DNA from: Skermanella pratensis
Lineage (GTDB): Bacteria > Pseudomonadota > Alphaproteobacteria > Azospirillales > Azospirillaceae
NCBI RefSeq assembly: GCF_008843145.1
Contig: NZ_CP030265.1
Coordinates: 525,001 to 589,000, forward strand
Direction: 5' to 3'
Length of the DNA: 64,000 bases
The notes below the pieces were generated by a model. The model ran no database searches. It saw only the letters and a list, made by a program, of their open reading frames with translations, and was not told where the DNA came from. A program made the translations under genes and the position numbers. Each line of letters opens with the position of its first letter. Positions within the stretch are counted from its first letter, which is position 1. Positions 8,836-18,283 of this stretch are shown piece after piece.

Positions 8836-10110
8836 TTACCAGCCCAGCCATTCCTTCTTGCGCGGCAGGTCGACGCTGGTGACCTTCTCCAGCTTGATCG
8901 TTCCCGCCTTCACCAGCTCGTCGACCGAGGCCTCGGTGGCGCCGCCGACGTTGGCGCGGTAGATCGCCACGGTGGTGGTGCCGCGGTGGTCGTCCGGCGT
9001 CCAGGTCGAGGGGACGCAGACGCCTTCCATGCCGGCCGGCACCCAGTCCTTCTTCTGGTACATGCCCTGCTTGATGTTGGCGCCGGTGATGCCGCCGTTC
9101 TTGGCGGCCCATTCCATCGCCTCCTTCATGTAGAAGGCGGAGCAGATGCCGCTGATATAGTGGACCGGGCGGTAGGCGGCGCCCGACGCGTCGGAGACCT
9201 TGGAAATCTCCCTGACCGTCTGCATGCCCGGTGCCTCGCCGCCCCAGACGACGCCGGTGCGGACCGGGAAGACGACGCCGTCGGCGGCCTTGCCGGCGGC
9301 CTTCATGGCGTTCTCGTCCATGCCCCAGACATTTCCCATGAACTGCACCGTGGCGCCGACCGTGTCGCAGGCCCGCAGCACCGAGATGTTGGACCCCGCG
9401 GTATTGCCCAGATAGGCGTAGTTGGCGCCGCTGTCCTTCAGCGTCAGGCACTGCGCGGTGTAGTCGCCCGGCGTCAGCGCGAACTGCACGGCGGGAAGCA
9501 CGTCGAAGCCCAGCTCCTTCGCCAGCTCCTCGCCGGCCTCCTTGGGGGCGTTCGGGTAGGGGTGGTTGGCGCCCATGTGGACGTATTTGGGCTTGCCCGA
9601 GCCGCCCTTGGCCTTCCAGTCCTCCGCCGCCCATTGCAGCATGGCGCGCAGCGAGTCGGAATAGGACGGGCCGTAGAAGAAGTTGTACGGCGCCGCCTTG
9701 GTCGATTTCTCGCCCGACCCGTTCGGGTCGGTCAGCTGCCCGGCGTAGGAGCCGGAGAAGTAGGGGATCTCGTCCTTGGCGATGAAGGTGATCAGCGCCT
9801 CGGTATCGGCCGTGCCCCAGCCCTGGATCGCCACGACCTTGTCGCGGCCGGACCATTTCTTGTACTGCGAGATCGCGCGCGGGACCTGGTAGCCGTAGTC
9901 GAAGGTCTCGACGCCCATCTGGGTCCCGCCGGCGCCGCCGGTCTTGTTGATATAGGCCAGCGCGTCGGCCACGCCCTGGCCGAACGGAACGCCCACATCG
10001 GACGTGGCGCCGCTGTAGTCGGCGAGATGCCCGACCTTGACCTGGGCCAGGGCCGGAGAAGCCAGGGCGATCGCCGCGGTCGCGGCCAGGATGACGCTCT
10101 TCATGTTCAT
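8836..10110 (-). CDS. ABC transporter periplasmic substrate-binding protein (LivK-like)
   Basis: A 424-residue periplasmic ligand-binding protein (Peripla_BP_6 type) feeding the LivHM/LivFG importer. Residues 1-22 are a Sec signal peptide ending SPALA-Q, without a lipobox Cys. The mature protein begins VKVGHLADYSGATSDVGVPF, the usual start of this fold, with later DKVVAIQGWGTADTEAL and GNTAGSNISVLRACDT. The ATG at 10110 follows GAGGAGGCTGACCCC; an in-frame ATG two codons on is an alternative. The ligand cannot be read from sequence. The neighbouring acyl-CoA ligases suggest an aliphatic or aromatic acid rather than an amino acid. Confidence 0.87.
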   Translation of the reverse strand: MNMKSVILAATAAIALASPALAQVKVGHLADYSGATSDVGVPFGQGVADALAYINKTGGAGGTQMGVETFDYGYQVPRAISQYKKWSGRDKVVAIQGWGTADTEALITFIAKDEIPYFSGSYAGQLTDPNGSGEKSTKAAPYNFFYGPSYSDSLRAMLQWAAEDWKAKGGSGKPKYVHMGANHPYPNAPKEAGEELAKELGFDVLPAVQFALTPGDYTAQCLTLKDSGANYAYLGNTAGSNISVLRACDTVGATVQFMGNVWGMDENAMKAAGKAADGVVFPVRTGVVWGGEAPGMQTVREISKVSDASGAAYRPVHYISGICSAFYMKEAMEWAAKNGGITGANIKQGMYQKKDWVPAGMEGVCVPSTWTPDDHRGTTTVAIYRANVGGATEASVDELVKAGTIKLEKVTSVDLPRKKEWLGW

Positions 10111-10140
10111 GGGGTCAGCCTCCTCATACTCTTCTTGTGA

Positions 10141-10170
10141 TTGTTCATTTTGTGGTTGTTCATTTTGTGG
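10141..10170. repeat. Two 15-bp tandem repeats upstream of the binding-protein gene
   Basis: The unit TTGTTCATTTTGTGG occurs twice in direct succession, followed by TTTTTAG. It lies in the 72-base gap between livM and the substrate-binding protein gene, 31 bases upstream of that gene's start on the minus strand. The run is AT-rich compared with its surroundings. Confidence 0.7.
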
Positions 10171-10182
10171 TTTTTAGCCGTC

Positions 10183-11250
10183 TCAGTGGGAGAACGGGTA
10201 GAGCTTCCAGTACGCCTTGACCTGGTGCCACCGGTGGGCCAGCCCGTCCGGCTCGAAGATCAGGAACAGGATGATGACCGCGCCGATCGCCATCTCGCGC
10301 AGGAAGGCGAGGCTGTTGCTCAGGTCCAGCGCCCGGTCGATGGCGCTTCCGGCCAGCGCGTCGGTCAGCCACTGCATGCTTTCCGGAAGCAGCACCATGA
10401 AGGCCGTGCCCATCAGCGATCCCATGATGGAGCCCAGCCCGCCGATGATGATCATGCCCAGGAACTGGATCGAGAACAGGATCGTGAAGCCCTCGACCGA
10501 GACGAACTGGAGATAGTGGGCGTACAGCGCGCCGCCGATCCCGGCATAGAAGGCCGAGATGCCGAACGACAGCGTCCGGTACTTGGTCAGGTTGATGCCC
10601 ATCATCTCGGCCGAGAGGTAATGGTCGCGCACCGCCACCAGCGCCCGCCCGTCGCGGGTGCGCATCAGGTTGGTGCCGAGGATGTACATCACGACCACGT
10701 AGGCCAGCACCACGTAGAAATAGCTCTCGTCGGTGTCGAAGGTGAAGCCGAAGATCGAGAAGGGCTCGGTCAAGGTGCCGGCCACGCCGCCCGAGAACCA
10801 GGAGGCCCGGGCGAAGAAGTCCTGGAGGATGAACTGCGCCGCCAGCGTGGCGATCGCGAGATACAGCCCCTTCAGCCGGGCCGCCGGCAGTCCGAACACC
10901 ATGCCGACCGCCGTCGTCATGACCCCGGCCAGCGGGATCGCGAAGAACACCGGCACGTTGAAGTTCGACACCAGCCAGGCGGAGCTGAAGGCTCCGAACC
11001 CGAAGAACGCCGCGTGTCCGATCGAGATCTGGCCGGTGAAACCGACCAGGATGTTCAGCCCCAGCGCCGCGATGCCCAGGTATCCGATCTGGATCAGCAG
11101 GCTCAGCAGGTACCGGTCCATCACCAGCGGCGCCAGGCACAGCACGGCGATGCCCAGGATCACCATGTTGCGGCTGGTGGCGGTGGGGAAGATGGTCGTG
11201 TCGGCGGAGTAGTTGGTCTTGAAGTCGCCGCAAGGGATCAGCGTGGTCAT
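10183..11250 (-). CDS. livM: Branched-chain amino acid-type ABC transporter permease LivM
   Basis: A 355-residue inner-membrane permease with about nine to ten hydrophobic segments. The family block NILVGFTGQISIGHAAFFGFGA is visible near residue 65, with AARLKGLYLAIATLAAQF and the EAA-like loop region around FLGMIIIGGLGSIMGSL. It pairs with LivH to form the transmembrane channel. The gene starts 16 bases after the livH stop, so the two are co-transcribed. Confidence 0.92.
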   Translation of the reverse strand: MTTLIPCGDFKTNYSADTTIFPTATSRNMVILGIAVLCLAPLVMDRYLLSLLIQIGYLGIAALGLNILVGFTGQISIGHAAFFGFGAFSSAWLVSNFNVPVFFAIPLAGVMTTAVGMVFGLPAARLKGLYLAIATLAAQFILQDFFARASWFSGGVAGTLTEPFSIFGFTFDTDESYFYVVLAYVVVMYILGTNLMRTRDGRALVAVRDHYLSAEMMGINLTKYRTLSFGISAFYAGIGGALYAHYLQFVSVEGFTILFSIQFLGMIIIGGLGSIMGSLMGTAFMVLLPESMQWLTDALAGSAIDRALDLSNSLAFLREMAIGAVIILFLIFEPDGLAHRWHQVKAYWKLYPFSH

Positions 11251-11266
11251 GTCTCGGGCGCTCCGC

Positions 11267-12178
11267 TCAGACGCGTTCGATGTCTTTGGTGCCGAACAGC
11301 CCGTAGGGCTTGATCATCAGGATGATGATCAGGACGTAGAAGGGTGCGATCTCGTACATGTTTCCCCAGTTGAGGAACTGGCTGTCGAAGAAGTGCGCGA
11401 CGTTCTCCAGCAGCCCGACGATCAGCCCGCCGATCACGGCGCCCACGATGCTGTCCAGCCCTCCCAGGATGACCGCCGGGAAGACCTTGATGCCGAAGAA
11501 GGAGAGCGCCGACGACACGCCGTTGACCGTGCCGACCACCACGCCGGCCACCGCTGACACCATGGCGGAGATCGCCCAGCTCAGCGCGAAGACGTTGCGG
11601 ACCGATATGCCCAGCGACTGCGCCACCTGCTGGTTGAACGCCGTCGCCCGCATGGCGAGGCCCATCTTGGAGAATTTGAAGAAGTACCCGAACCCCGCCA
11701 TGATGATCACCGAGATGATCAGGCTCATCAGGTAGACCGTCTGCACCTGAAGCCCGAAGACGCTGACCGACTGGGTCTCGAAGATCGGCGGGAAGGGCTT
11801 GGCGAACACGCCGAACATCCACTTCATCAGCGCCTGGAAGAAGATCGACAGCCCGATGGTGACCATGATCACCGATATGATCGGCTCCCCGATCATCGGC
11901 CGCAGCACGACGATCTGCAGGATGACGCCGAACGCCATCATGAAGGCCAGCGTGATCAGGAAGCCCCAGACGAAGGGCATCTGGTAGGTGGTCAGCAGCC
12001 ACCAGCAGGCCCAGGCGCCGATCAGCAGGAACTCGCCCTGGGCGAAGTTGACCACTTGGCTCGCCTTGTAGATCAGCACGAACGACATGGCCACGACGCC
12101 ATACAGCGCGCCGACGATGATGCCATTGACGACGAGCTGGAACAGCAGGTCCCAGTTCATGGCGAGGTTTCCTCCCAA
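11267..12178 (-). CDS. livH: Branched-chain amino acid-type ABC transporter permease LivH
   Basis: A 303-residue membrane protein with about eight hydrophobic segments. Typical LivH blocks are NGIIVGALYGVVAMSFVLIY, VVNFAQGEFLLIGAW, MRATAFNQQVAQSLGI and FPAVILGGLDSIVGAVIGGL. The start at 12178 follows GGGAGGAAACCTCGCC, a strong ribosome binding site. It heads the second half of the transport operon after a 304-base gap behind the acyl-CoA ligase gene, where a separate promoter may lie. Confidence 0.93.
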   Translation of the reverse strand: MGGNLAMNWDLLFQLVVNGIIVGALYGVVAMSFVLIYKASQVVNFAQGEFLLIGAWACWWLLTTYQMPFVWGFLITLAFMMAFGVILQIVVLRPMIGEPIISVIMVTIGLSIFFQALMKWMFGVFAKPFPPIFETQSVSVFGLQVQTVYLMSLIISVIIMAGFGYFFKFSKMGLAMRATAFNQQVAQSLGISVRNVFALSWAISAMVSAVAGVVVGTVNGVSSALSFFGIKVFPAVILGGLDSIVGAVIGGLIVGLLENVAHFFDSQFLNWGNMYEIAPFYVLIIILMIKPYGLFGTKDIERV

Positions 12179-12277
12179 GCCGCGTTCTTGTTCTTGGAAT
12201 CCCCGAACGGCGGTTGCGACACTATCGCCGCCCGCACGCCATCGAAGAACTCTATCGTATGGGGTATGGTCCGAGGT

Positions 12278-12303
12278 GCCGGCCGGGAATGGGCCCGGCC
12301 GGC
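12278..12303. repeat. Strong hairpin in the ligase-livH gap
   Basis: A perfect 10-bp inverted repeat GCCGGCCGGG / CCCGGCCGGC closes the six-base loop AATGGG. A smaller one (GGCGGAT-TTCC-ATCCGCC) lies at 12365-12382. Both fall in the 304-base non-coding gap 12179-12482 between the acyl-CoA ligase and livH, minus strand. Neither has a T-run, so they look more like mRNA processing or attenuation structures than terminators. Nothing else is recognised in this gap. Confidence 0.5.
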
Positions 12304-12482
12304 CAACTCAGGAGCACAGGGATGAAAAGGACATCCACACTCCTGTGGCTCGATCTCAGGATCTGGCGGATTTCCATCCGCCTTCTCGTGACTCGGGCCT
12401 AGGAGGCGCCGGGGGGTGAGGTCAACACCTCCCGGCAGCCTCTTTCTACCCCAGCTCCCCCGAAATTGCAATCGCCTCCCCA

Positions 12483-14438
12483 TCACGCCGCCCGCTTCGG
12501 AGAGGCCGGCGCGCTGCTCCCCGGCACCAGGTCGACCACCTTCAGGACCGTCCGGATGCGCTGCTTGGTGCCGTCCTGGAAAGCGATGGTGGTGTCCACG
12601 TCGATGCTGGGCCGGCCGGCATAGATCGCGTCGATGATCGTCCCGTACTTCTCCGCGATCACGCCGCGGCGCACCTTGCGGGTCCGGGTCAGCTCGCCGT
12701 CGTCGGCGTCCAGCTCCTTGTAGAGCAGCAGGAACTTTCGGATGCGCTGGGCGTCGGGAAGGGTCGCGTTGACCGTCTCGACCTCCCGCCGGATCATCTC
12801 GTAGACCTCCGGCCGGCCCGACAGGTCGGTGTATGTGGTGAAGGAGATGCGGTTCTTCTCCGCCCACTTGGACACGATCGGGAAGCGGATGCAGATCATC
12901 GCGGCGAGGTAGTCGCGCTGGTCGCCCAGGATCACCGCCTCGGCGACATAGGGGCTGAACTTCAGCTTGTTCTCGATGTATTGCGGCGAGAACCGGTCGC
13001 CCCGCCCGGTGGTGGCGATGTCCTTGATCCGGTCGATCACCACCAGGTGCCCGCGCTTGTCGAAATAGCCCGCGTCGCCGGTATGCATCCAGCCGTCGCG
13101 GATGTCCGCCGCCCCCGCCGCCTCGTTGCGGAAATAGCCCGCGAACATGTTGGGGTGCCGGGTCACGATCTCGCCGACGCCGTTGTGGTCGGGATTGTCG
13201 ATCCGGACCTCGATGTCCTTGCCGAACGGCTTGCCGACGGTGTCGAAATCCACGTCGCCCTGGGCATGGATCGTATAGGCCCCCAGCGTCTCGGTCTGGC
13301 CGTAGAGCTGGCGCAGCGGCACGCCCATCGCCATGAAGAAGCGGAAGGTCTCCGGCCCCAGCGCCGCCCCGCCGGTCGCGGCGGAGCGCAGGTTGGAGAA
13401 TCCCAGCCGGTCGCGCAGCGCGCGGAACAGCAGCAGCTCGGCCAGCCAGGACCGCCTGCCCTTGTCCAGCGCCTCCAGCCCCACCTTCATCCCGTACTCG
13501 TACAGGCGCCGCTTGAGCGGCGAGGCGTCCATGATCCGGGCGCGCACGTCGGCCGCGATCTGCTCCCACACGCGCGGGGCGAACAGCACGAAGGTCGGCC
13601 CGACCTCGCGGAAGTCGTGCATCATCGTCTCGGGTTCCTCGACGAAGTTCACGGTCATCCGGCTCAGCAGCGCCTTTCCCAGCACATAGACCTGCTCCAT
13701 GATCCAGGGCAGCGGCAGCACCGAGACATACTCGTCGCGCGGCCCCTTGGAATCGACGCCCAGGTACGAGGCGCAGTGCCGGATCACGCGCCCCGCCGGA
13801 AGCATCGCCAGCTTGGGGTTGGCCGTCGTGCCCGAGGTGGTGCACAGCACCGCCACGTCCTCGCCCCGTCCCGCCGCCACCATCTCGTCGTACAGGCCGG
13901 GAAACTCCGACGCGACCGCGTCGCCGTGGTGCATCAGTTCGGTCACGGAAATCAGCCGCGGGTCGGAGTGCTTCCGCATGCCGCGCGGGTCGCTGTAGAC
14001 GATCAGCTTCACGGTGGCGATCCGGTCGCCCAGCTCCAGCAGCTTGTCGACCTGCTCCTCGTCCTCGGCGAACATCACCTTGGCGTCGCTGTAGGTCACG
14101 AGGTACGCGATCTCCTCGTCCAGCGCGTCGCGGTACATGCCCAGGCTCATGGCGCCCACCGCATGGGCGGCGATCTCCGCGCAGACCCAGTCCGGCCGGT
14201 TGTCGCCGACGATCCCGACCACGTCGCCCCGGCCGACGCCGTAATGGTGCAGCCCCAGCGCGAAGGCCTTGACCCGCGCCTGGTACTGGCTCCAGCTCAG
14301 GCTGTGCCAGATCCCCAGTTCCTTGACCCGAAGCGCCACCTCGTCCGGGTGGTTGCGCGCATGGACCTGGAGCAGCTTGGGAAAGGTGTCGAACAGCGAC
14401 AGGTCGGGCAGCCCGTTGACGGTTCCGGCGTCCATCAC
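12483..14438 (-). CDS. Long-chain acyl-CoA ligase-like AMP-binding enzyme
   Basis: A 651-residue ANL-superfamily ligase that activates a carboxylic acid as acyl-AMP and transfers it to CoA. The P-loop reads LCTTSGTTANPKLAML; the usual Gly after GTT is Ala and the Gly after the Lys is Leu, a variant that retains the Ser/Thr/Lys core. Also seen: YGQTETLGAYTIH, WMHTGDAGYFDKRGHLVVIDR and a C-terminal domain with RTRKVRRGVIAEKY. The start ATG at 14438 overlaps the livG stop by four bases, and an adjacent in-frame ATG lies at 14435. Tight coupling to livG suggests it activates what the transporter imports. Confidence 0.85.
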   Translation of the reverse strand: MMDAGTVNGLPDLSLFDTFPKLLQVHARNHPDEVALRVKELGIWHSLSWSQYQARVKAFALGLHHYGVGRGDVVGIVGDNRPDWVCAEIAAHAVGAMSLGMYRDALDEEIAYLVTYSDAKVMFAEDEEQVDKLLELGDRIATVKLIVYSDPRGMRKHSDPRLISVTELMHHGDAVASEFPGLYDEMVAAGRGEDVAVLCTTSGTTANPKLAMLPAGRVIRHCASYLGVDSKGPRDEYVSVLPLPWIMEQVYVLGKALLSRMTVNFVEEPETMMHDFREVGPTFVLFAPRVWEQIAADVRARIMDASPLKRRLYEYGMKVGLEALDKGRRSWLAELLLFRALRDRLGFSNLRSAATGGAALGPETFRFFMAMGVPLRQLYGQTETLGAYTIHAQGDVDFDTVGKPFGKDIEVRIDNPDHNGVGEIVTRHPNMFAGYFRNEAAGAADIRDGWMHTGDAGYFDKRGHLVVIDRIKDIATTGRGDRFSPQYIENKLKFSPYVAEAVILGDQRDYLAAMICIRFPIVSKWAEKNRISFTTYTDLSGRPEVYEMIRREVETVNATLPDAQRIRKFLLLYKELDADDGELTRTRKVRRGVIAEKYGTIIDAIYAGRPSIDVDTTIAFQDGTKQRIRTVLKVVDLVPGSSAPASPKRAA

Positions 14439-15265
14439 GCCACCTTTCCGGCCGGGACCGCCACGTCGTCCTCGTCGCTCAGCACGTCGTCGGCCTCGCC
14501 CAGGTAGGCCCGCTTGACATGCGCGTTCGCCAGGATCTCCTCCGGATAGCCCTCGGCGATCTTCTTGCCGAAATCCAGCACCATCACCCGGTGGGAGATG
14601 TCCATGACCACGCCCATGTCGTGCTCGATCATCACGACGGTCATGCCGTACTCCTCGTTCAGGTCGACGATGTAGCGGGCCATGTCCTCCTTCTCCTCAA
14701 GGTTCATGCCGGCCATCGGCTCGTCCAGCAGGATCAGGTCCGGCTTCAGCGCCATGGCGCGCGCCAGCTCGACGCGCTTGCGCAAGCCATAGGAAAGGGT
14801 GCCGGCGACCGACTTGCGGACATGCTGGATGTCCAGGAAGTCGATGATCTCCTCGATCTCGCGGCGGTGGGCCAGCTCCTCCTTCCGGGCGCCTGTGAAC
14901 CAGTACAGCGCGCCGGTCAGGAAGTTGTTCTTCATCAGGTGGTGGCGCCCGACCATGATGTTGTCGAGCACGGTCATGTGCCCGAACAGCGCCAGGTTCT
15001 GGAACGTGCGGCCGATGCCGATCTCGGCCCGGTGGTTGGGCGTCATCTTCGTGACGTCCTGTCCCTTGAACAGGATCTGTCCTTCGGTCGGGCTGTACCG
15101 GCCGGAAATGCAGTTGACCATGGAGGTCTTGCCGGCCCCGTTGGGGCCGATGATCGAGAACAGCTCGCCCCTGTCGATGCTGAAGCTCACATCCGTCAGC
15201 GCGCGCACACCGCCGAACCGCAGCGACACATGCCGGGCTTCGAAAATGGGCGTATCGGCTTTCAC
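14435..15265 (-). CDS. livG: Branched-chain amino acid-type ABC transporter, ATPase LivG
   Basis: The second ATPase of the importer, first gene of the operon. Walker A is IIGPNGAGKTSMVNC, signature LSYGLRKRVELARAM (an S-Y-G variant of LSGGQ), Walker B LILLDEPMAGMN, switch VVMIEHDMGVV. I place the start at the GTG at 15265 (VKADTPIFEARHV) because AGGGGAGGA ends six bases before it; an ATG seven codons upstream (15286) overlaps that ribosome binding site. The product has 276 residues. An acidic tail (DDVLSDEDD) extends the C-terminus beyond the usual LivG end. Confidence 0.9.
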   Translation of the reverse strand: MKADTPIFEARHVSLRFGGVRALTDVSFSIDRGELFSIIGPNGAGKTSMVNCISGRYSPTEGQILFKGQDVTKMTPNHRAEIGIGRTFQNLALFGHMTVLDNIMVGRHHLMKNNFLTGALYWFTGARKEELAHRREIEEIIDFLDIQHVRKSVAGTLSYGLRKRVELARAMALKPDLILLDEPMAGMNLEEKEDMARYIVDLNEEYGMTVVMIEHDMGVVMDISHRVMVLDFGKKIAEGYPEEILANAHVKRAYLGEADDVLSDEDDVAVPAGKVA

Positions 15266-15589
15266 CGTGCGTCCTCCCCTTAACATTATTATTGGTCATA
15301 CCATTTTGACGGTAAGACCCTTGGGCAGCAGGGTGCGATACCGGCTCCTTAAATTCAAGATGAATAGCTTGCAACCGGAAGTTCTCGATACGGGCGCAGA
15401 GAATCCCCGCTGGAAAACCGCGCCTGCTTGGTTTGGGACAATGAAGCGCAGCGGCAAAGAGCCTCATCGCGCATCCGGCAAGAGCCCGGCAAAACAGTCG
15501 GCAGGCTAAAACAGTCGGCAGGCATCGAGTCCAAGGGACTGAGGTCCTGCAATAAACCTGGCAATAAACCTAATAGAGAGGATCTAGCC
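15266..15589. promoter_or_regulatory. Divergent promoter region and repeat-rich leader of acnB
   Basis: A 324-base gap between livG (minus) and acnB (plus). The acnB leader contains two tandem duplications: AAAACAGTCGGCAGGC at 15491-15506 and 15508-15523, and GCAATAAACCT at 15549-15559 and 15561-15571. AT-rich DNA (TTAACATTATTATTGG) lies just upstream of livG. No known riboswitch fold was recognised. The frame here is open into acnB, but the conserved AcnB N-terminus starts only at 15590. Confidence 0.5.
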
Positions 15590-18178
15590 GTGCTTGAAGC
15601 CTATCGCCAGCATGCCGCTGAGCGTGCCGCACTCGGGATTTCGCCGCTGCCGCTGTCCGCCAGGCAGACCGAGGAACTGATCGGCCTGCTGAAGACGCCT
15701 CCCGCGGGCGAGGAGCGGTTCCTGGTCGATCTGGTGACCTACCGCGTGCCAGCGGGCGTCGACGATGCCGCCAAGGTCAAGGCCGCCTTCCTGGCCCAGG
15801 TCGCCAAGGGGGAGGAGTCCTGCGCGCTGATCTCCAGGGTCAAGGCGACGGAACTGCTCGGCACCATGCTCGGGGGCTTCAACATCAAGCCGCTGATCGA
15901 CCTGCTGGCCGACGCCGAATGCGGCGCGGCCGCGGCGGAGGGGCTGAAGACGACCCTCCTCATGTTCGATTATTTCCACGACGTCAAGGAATTGGCCGAC
16001 CAGGGCAACGCCAACGCCAGGGCGGTGATGCAGTCCTGGGCCGATGCCGAGTGGTTCACCTCGCGTCCGGAGGTTCCGGAAAGCCTCACCGTGACCATCT
16101 TCAAGGTGACCGGGGAGACCAACACCGACGATCTGTCGCCGGCCCCCGACGCCTGGTCGCGCCCGGACATCCCGCTGCATGCGCTCGCCATGCTGAAGAA
16201 CTCCCGCCCCGGCATCGAGCCGGACGAGCCCGGCGCCCGCGGCCCGGTAAGGCAGCTCGAGTCGCTGAAGGCCAAGGGCAATCTGGTGGCCTATGTCGGC
16301 GACGTGGTCGGCACCGGCTCCTCGCGCAAATCCGCCACCAACTCCGTGCTCTGGTGGACCGGCGACGACATCCCCTATGTCCCGAACAAGCGTTTCGGCG
16401 GCGTCTGCCTGGGCAGCAAGATCGCGCCGATCTTCTACAACACCATGGAGGACGCGGGCGCGCTGCCGATCGAGCTGGACGTCTCCGGGATGGAGATGGG
16501 CGACGTCGTCGAGCTGCGCCCCTATGAAGGCAAGGCCCTGAAGGACGGCGAGGTGATCGCCGAGTTCAAGGTCAAGTCCGACGTGATCTTCGACGAGGTC
16601 CGGGCCGGCGGCCGCATCCCGCTGATCATCGGCCGCGGCCTGACGGCCCGCGCCCGCGAGGCGCTGGGCCTGGGGCCGTCCACCCTGTTCCGGCTGCCGT
16701 CGGCCCCGGCCGACAGCGGCAAGGGCTTTTCGCTGGCCCAGAAGATGGTCGGCCGCGCCTGCGGCGTGCCGGAAGGCCAGGGCATCCGTCCCGGCACCTA
16801 TTGCGAGCCGAGGATGACCACCGTCGGCTCGCAGGACACCACCGGCCCGATGACCCGGGACGAGCTGAAGGACCTGGCCTGCCTGGGCTTCTCCGCCGAT
16901 CTCGTGATGCAGTCCTTCTGCCACACCGCCGCATATCCCAAGCTGGTGGACGTGAAGATGCACCACGAGCTGCCGGCCTTCATCGCCACCCGCGGCGGCG
17001 TGTCCCTGCGGCCGGGCGACGGCGTCATCCACTCCTGGCTGAACCGCCTGCTGATGCCCGACACCGTCGGCACCGGCGGCGACAGCCACACGCGCTTCCC
17101 GATCGGCATCTCCTTCCCGGCCGGCTCCGGCCTGGTGGCCTTCGCCGCCGCCACCGGCGTGATGCCGCTGGACATGCCGGAAAGCGTGCTGGTGCGCTTC
17201 ACCGGCACCATGCAGCCGGGCGTCACGCTGCGCGACCTGGTCAACGCGATCCCCCTCTACGCCATCCGCCAGGGCCTGCTGACGGTCGAGAAGAAGGGCA
17301 AGAAGAACATCTTCTCCGGCCGCATCCTGGAGATCGAGGGGCTGCCCGACCTGAAGGTCGAGCAGGCGTTCGAGCTGAGCGACGCATCGGCCGAACGGTC
17401 CGCCGCCGCCTGCACGGTGCGCCTCAACGAGGAGCCGATCATCGAGTACATGCGCTCCAACATCACGCTGATGCGCTGGATGATCGCCAACGGTTACCAG
17501 GATCGCCGCACGCTGGAGCGCCGCATCAAGTCGATGGAGGCCTGGATCGCCGATCCGCAGCTCCTGCAACCCGATGCCGACGCCGAGTACGCCGCCGTCA
17601 TCGAGATCGACCTGGCCGACATCCGGGAGCCGATCGTCGCCTGCCCGAACGATCCGGACGACGTCAAGCCGCTGTCGGAGGTCGCGGGCGATGTGATCGA
17701 CGAGGTCTTCATCGGCTCGTGCATGACCAACATCGGCCACTTCCGCGCCGCCGGCAAGGTGCTGGACGGCAAGTCCGACATCCCGACCCGGCTGTGGATC
17801 GCGCCGCCGACCAAGATGGACGCCATGATCCTGAACGAGGAGGGCTATTACAGCGTCCTCGGCAAGTCGGGCGCGCGGATGGAGATGCCGGGCTGCTCGC
17901 TGTGCATGGGCAACCAGGCGCAGATCCGCAAGGGCTCGACGGCCATGTCCACCTCGACCCGCAATTTCCCGAACCGCCTGGGCATCGACACCCGCGTCTA
18001 TCTCGGCTCGGCCGAGCTGGCCGCGGTGTGCGCGCTGATGGGCAGGATCCCGACCGTGGCCGAGTACATGGAGCAGGTGGAGATCGTCAACCAGAAGGCC
18101 GCCGACATCTACCGCTACATGAACTTCGACCAGATCCCTGCCTTCCGCGAGGTCGCGGACACGGTCGCGGTCGCCTGA
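15590..18178 (+). CDS. acnB: Aconitate hydratase B / 2-methylisocitrate dehydratase
   Basis: TCA-cycle enzyme (citrate to isocitrate) of the AcnB family, 862 residues as expected (about 865). The GTG start at 15590 gives the family N-terminus [20 protein letters not shown] and follows GAGAGGATC. The swapped domain order of AcnB is seen: HEAT-like N-terminus, then the mobile swivel domain ([19 protein letters not shown] and [16 protein letters not shown]), then the iron-sulfur core. The 4Fe-4S ligands are Cys in FIGSCMTN and in [30 protein letters not shown] is also present. A terminator hairpin follows, then an IS1380 element. Confidence 0.95.
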   Translation: MLEAYRQHAAERAALGISPLPLSARQTEELIGLLKTPPAGEERFLVDLVTYRVPAGVDDAAKVKAAFLAQVAKGEESCALISRVKATELLGTMLGGFNIKPLIDLLADAECGAAAAEGLKTTLLMFDYFHDVKELADQGNANARAVMQSWADAEWFTSRPEVPESLTVTIFKVTGETNTDDLSPAPDAWSRPDIPLHALAMLKNSRPGIEPDEPGARGPVRQLESLKAKGNLVAYVGDVVGTGSSRKSATNSVLWWTGDDIPYVPNKRFGGVCLGSKIAPIFYNTMEDAGALPIELDVSGMEMGDVVELRPYEGKALKDGEVIAEFKVKSDVIFDEVRAGGRIPLIIGRGLTARAREALGLGPSTLFRLPSAPADSGKGFSLAQKMVGRACGVPEGQGIRPGTYCEPRMTTVGSQDTTGPMTRDELKDLACLGFSADLVMQSFCHTAAYPKLVDVKMHHELPAFIATRGGVSLRPGDGVIHSWLNRLLMPDTVGTGGDSHTRFPIGISFPAGSGLVAFAAATGVMPLDMPESVLVRFTGTMQPGVTLRDLVNAIPLYAIRQGLLTVEKKGKKNIFSGRILEIEGLPDLKVEQAFELSDASAERSAAACTVRLNEEPIIEYMRSNITLMRWMIANGYQDRRTLERRIKSMEAWIADPQLLQPDADAEYAAVIEIDLADIREPIVACPNDPDDVKPLSEVAGDVIDEVFIGSCMTNIGHFRAAGKVLDGKSDIPTRLWIAPPTKMDAMILNEEGYYSVLGKSGARMEMPGCSLCMGNQAQIRKGSTAMSTSTRNFPNRLGIDTRVYLGSAELAAVCALMGRIPTVAEYMEQVEIVNQKAADIYRYMNFDQIPAFREVADTVAVA

Positions 18179-18200
18179 CCGGATCGGATACGTGCGCGGC

Positions 18201-18228
18201 AGCCCCCGCCGGGAAACCGGCGGGGGCT
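18201..18228 (+). terminator. Terminator-like hairpin after acnB
   Basis: A perfect 12-bp stem AGCCCCCGCCGG / CCGGCGGGGGCT closes a GAAA tetraloop, 22 bases after the acnB stop. The following bases are GTTAGCAT, only a weak U-tract. The IS1380 element begins 55 bases further on. Confidence 0.75.
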
Positions 18229-18283
18229 GTTAGCATGAACAGTATTTGAGTCTTCCCTAATACCAGTACCGGAGACCTGCTAT

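Noticed and set aside
15584-17740. A 718-codon open frame antisense to acnB
   Set aside because: Same reason: acnB is certain, and the antisense product lacks any recognisable fold or start signal.
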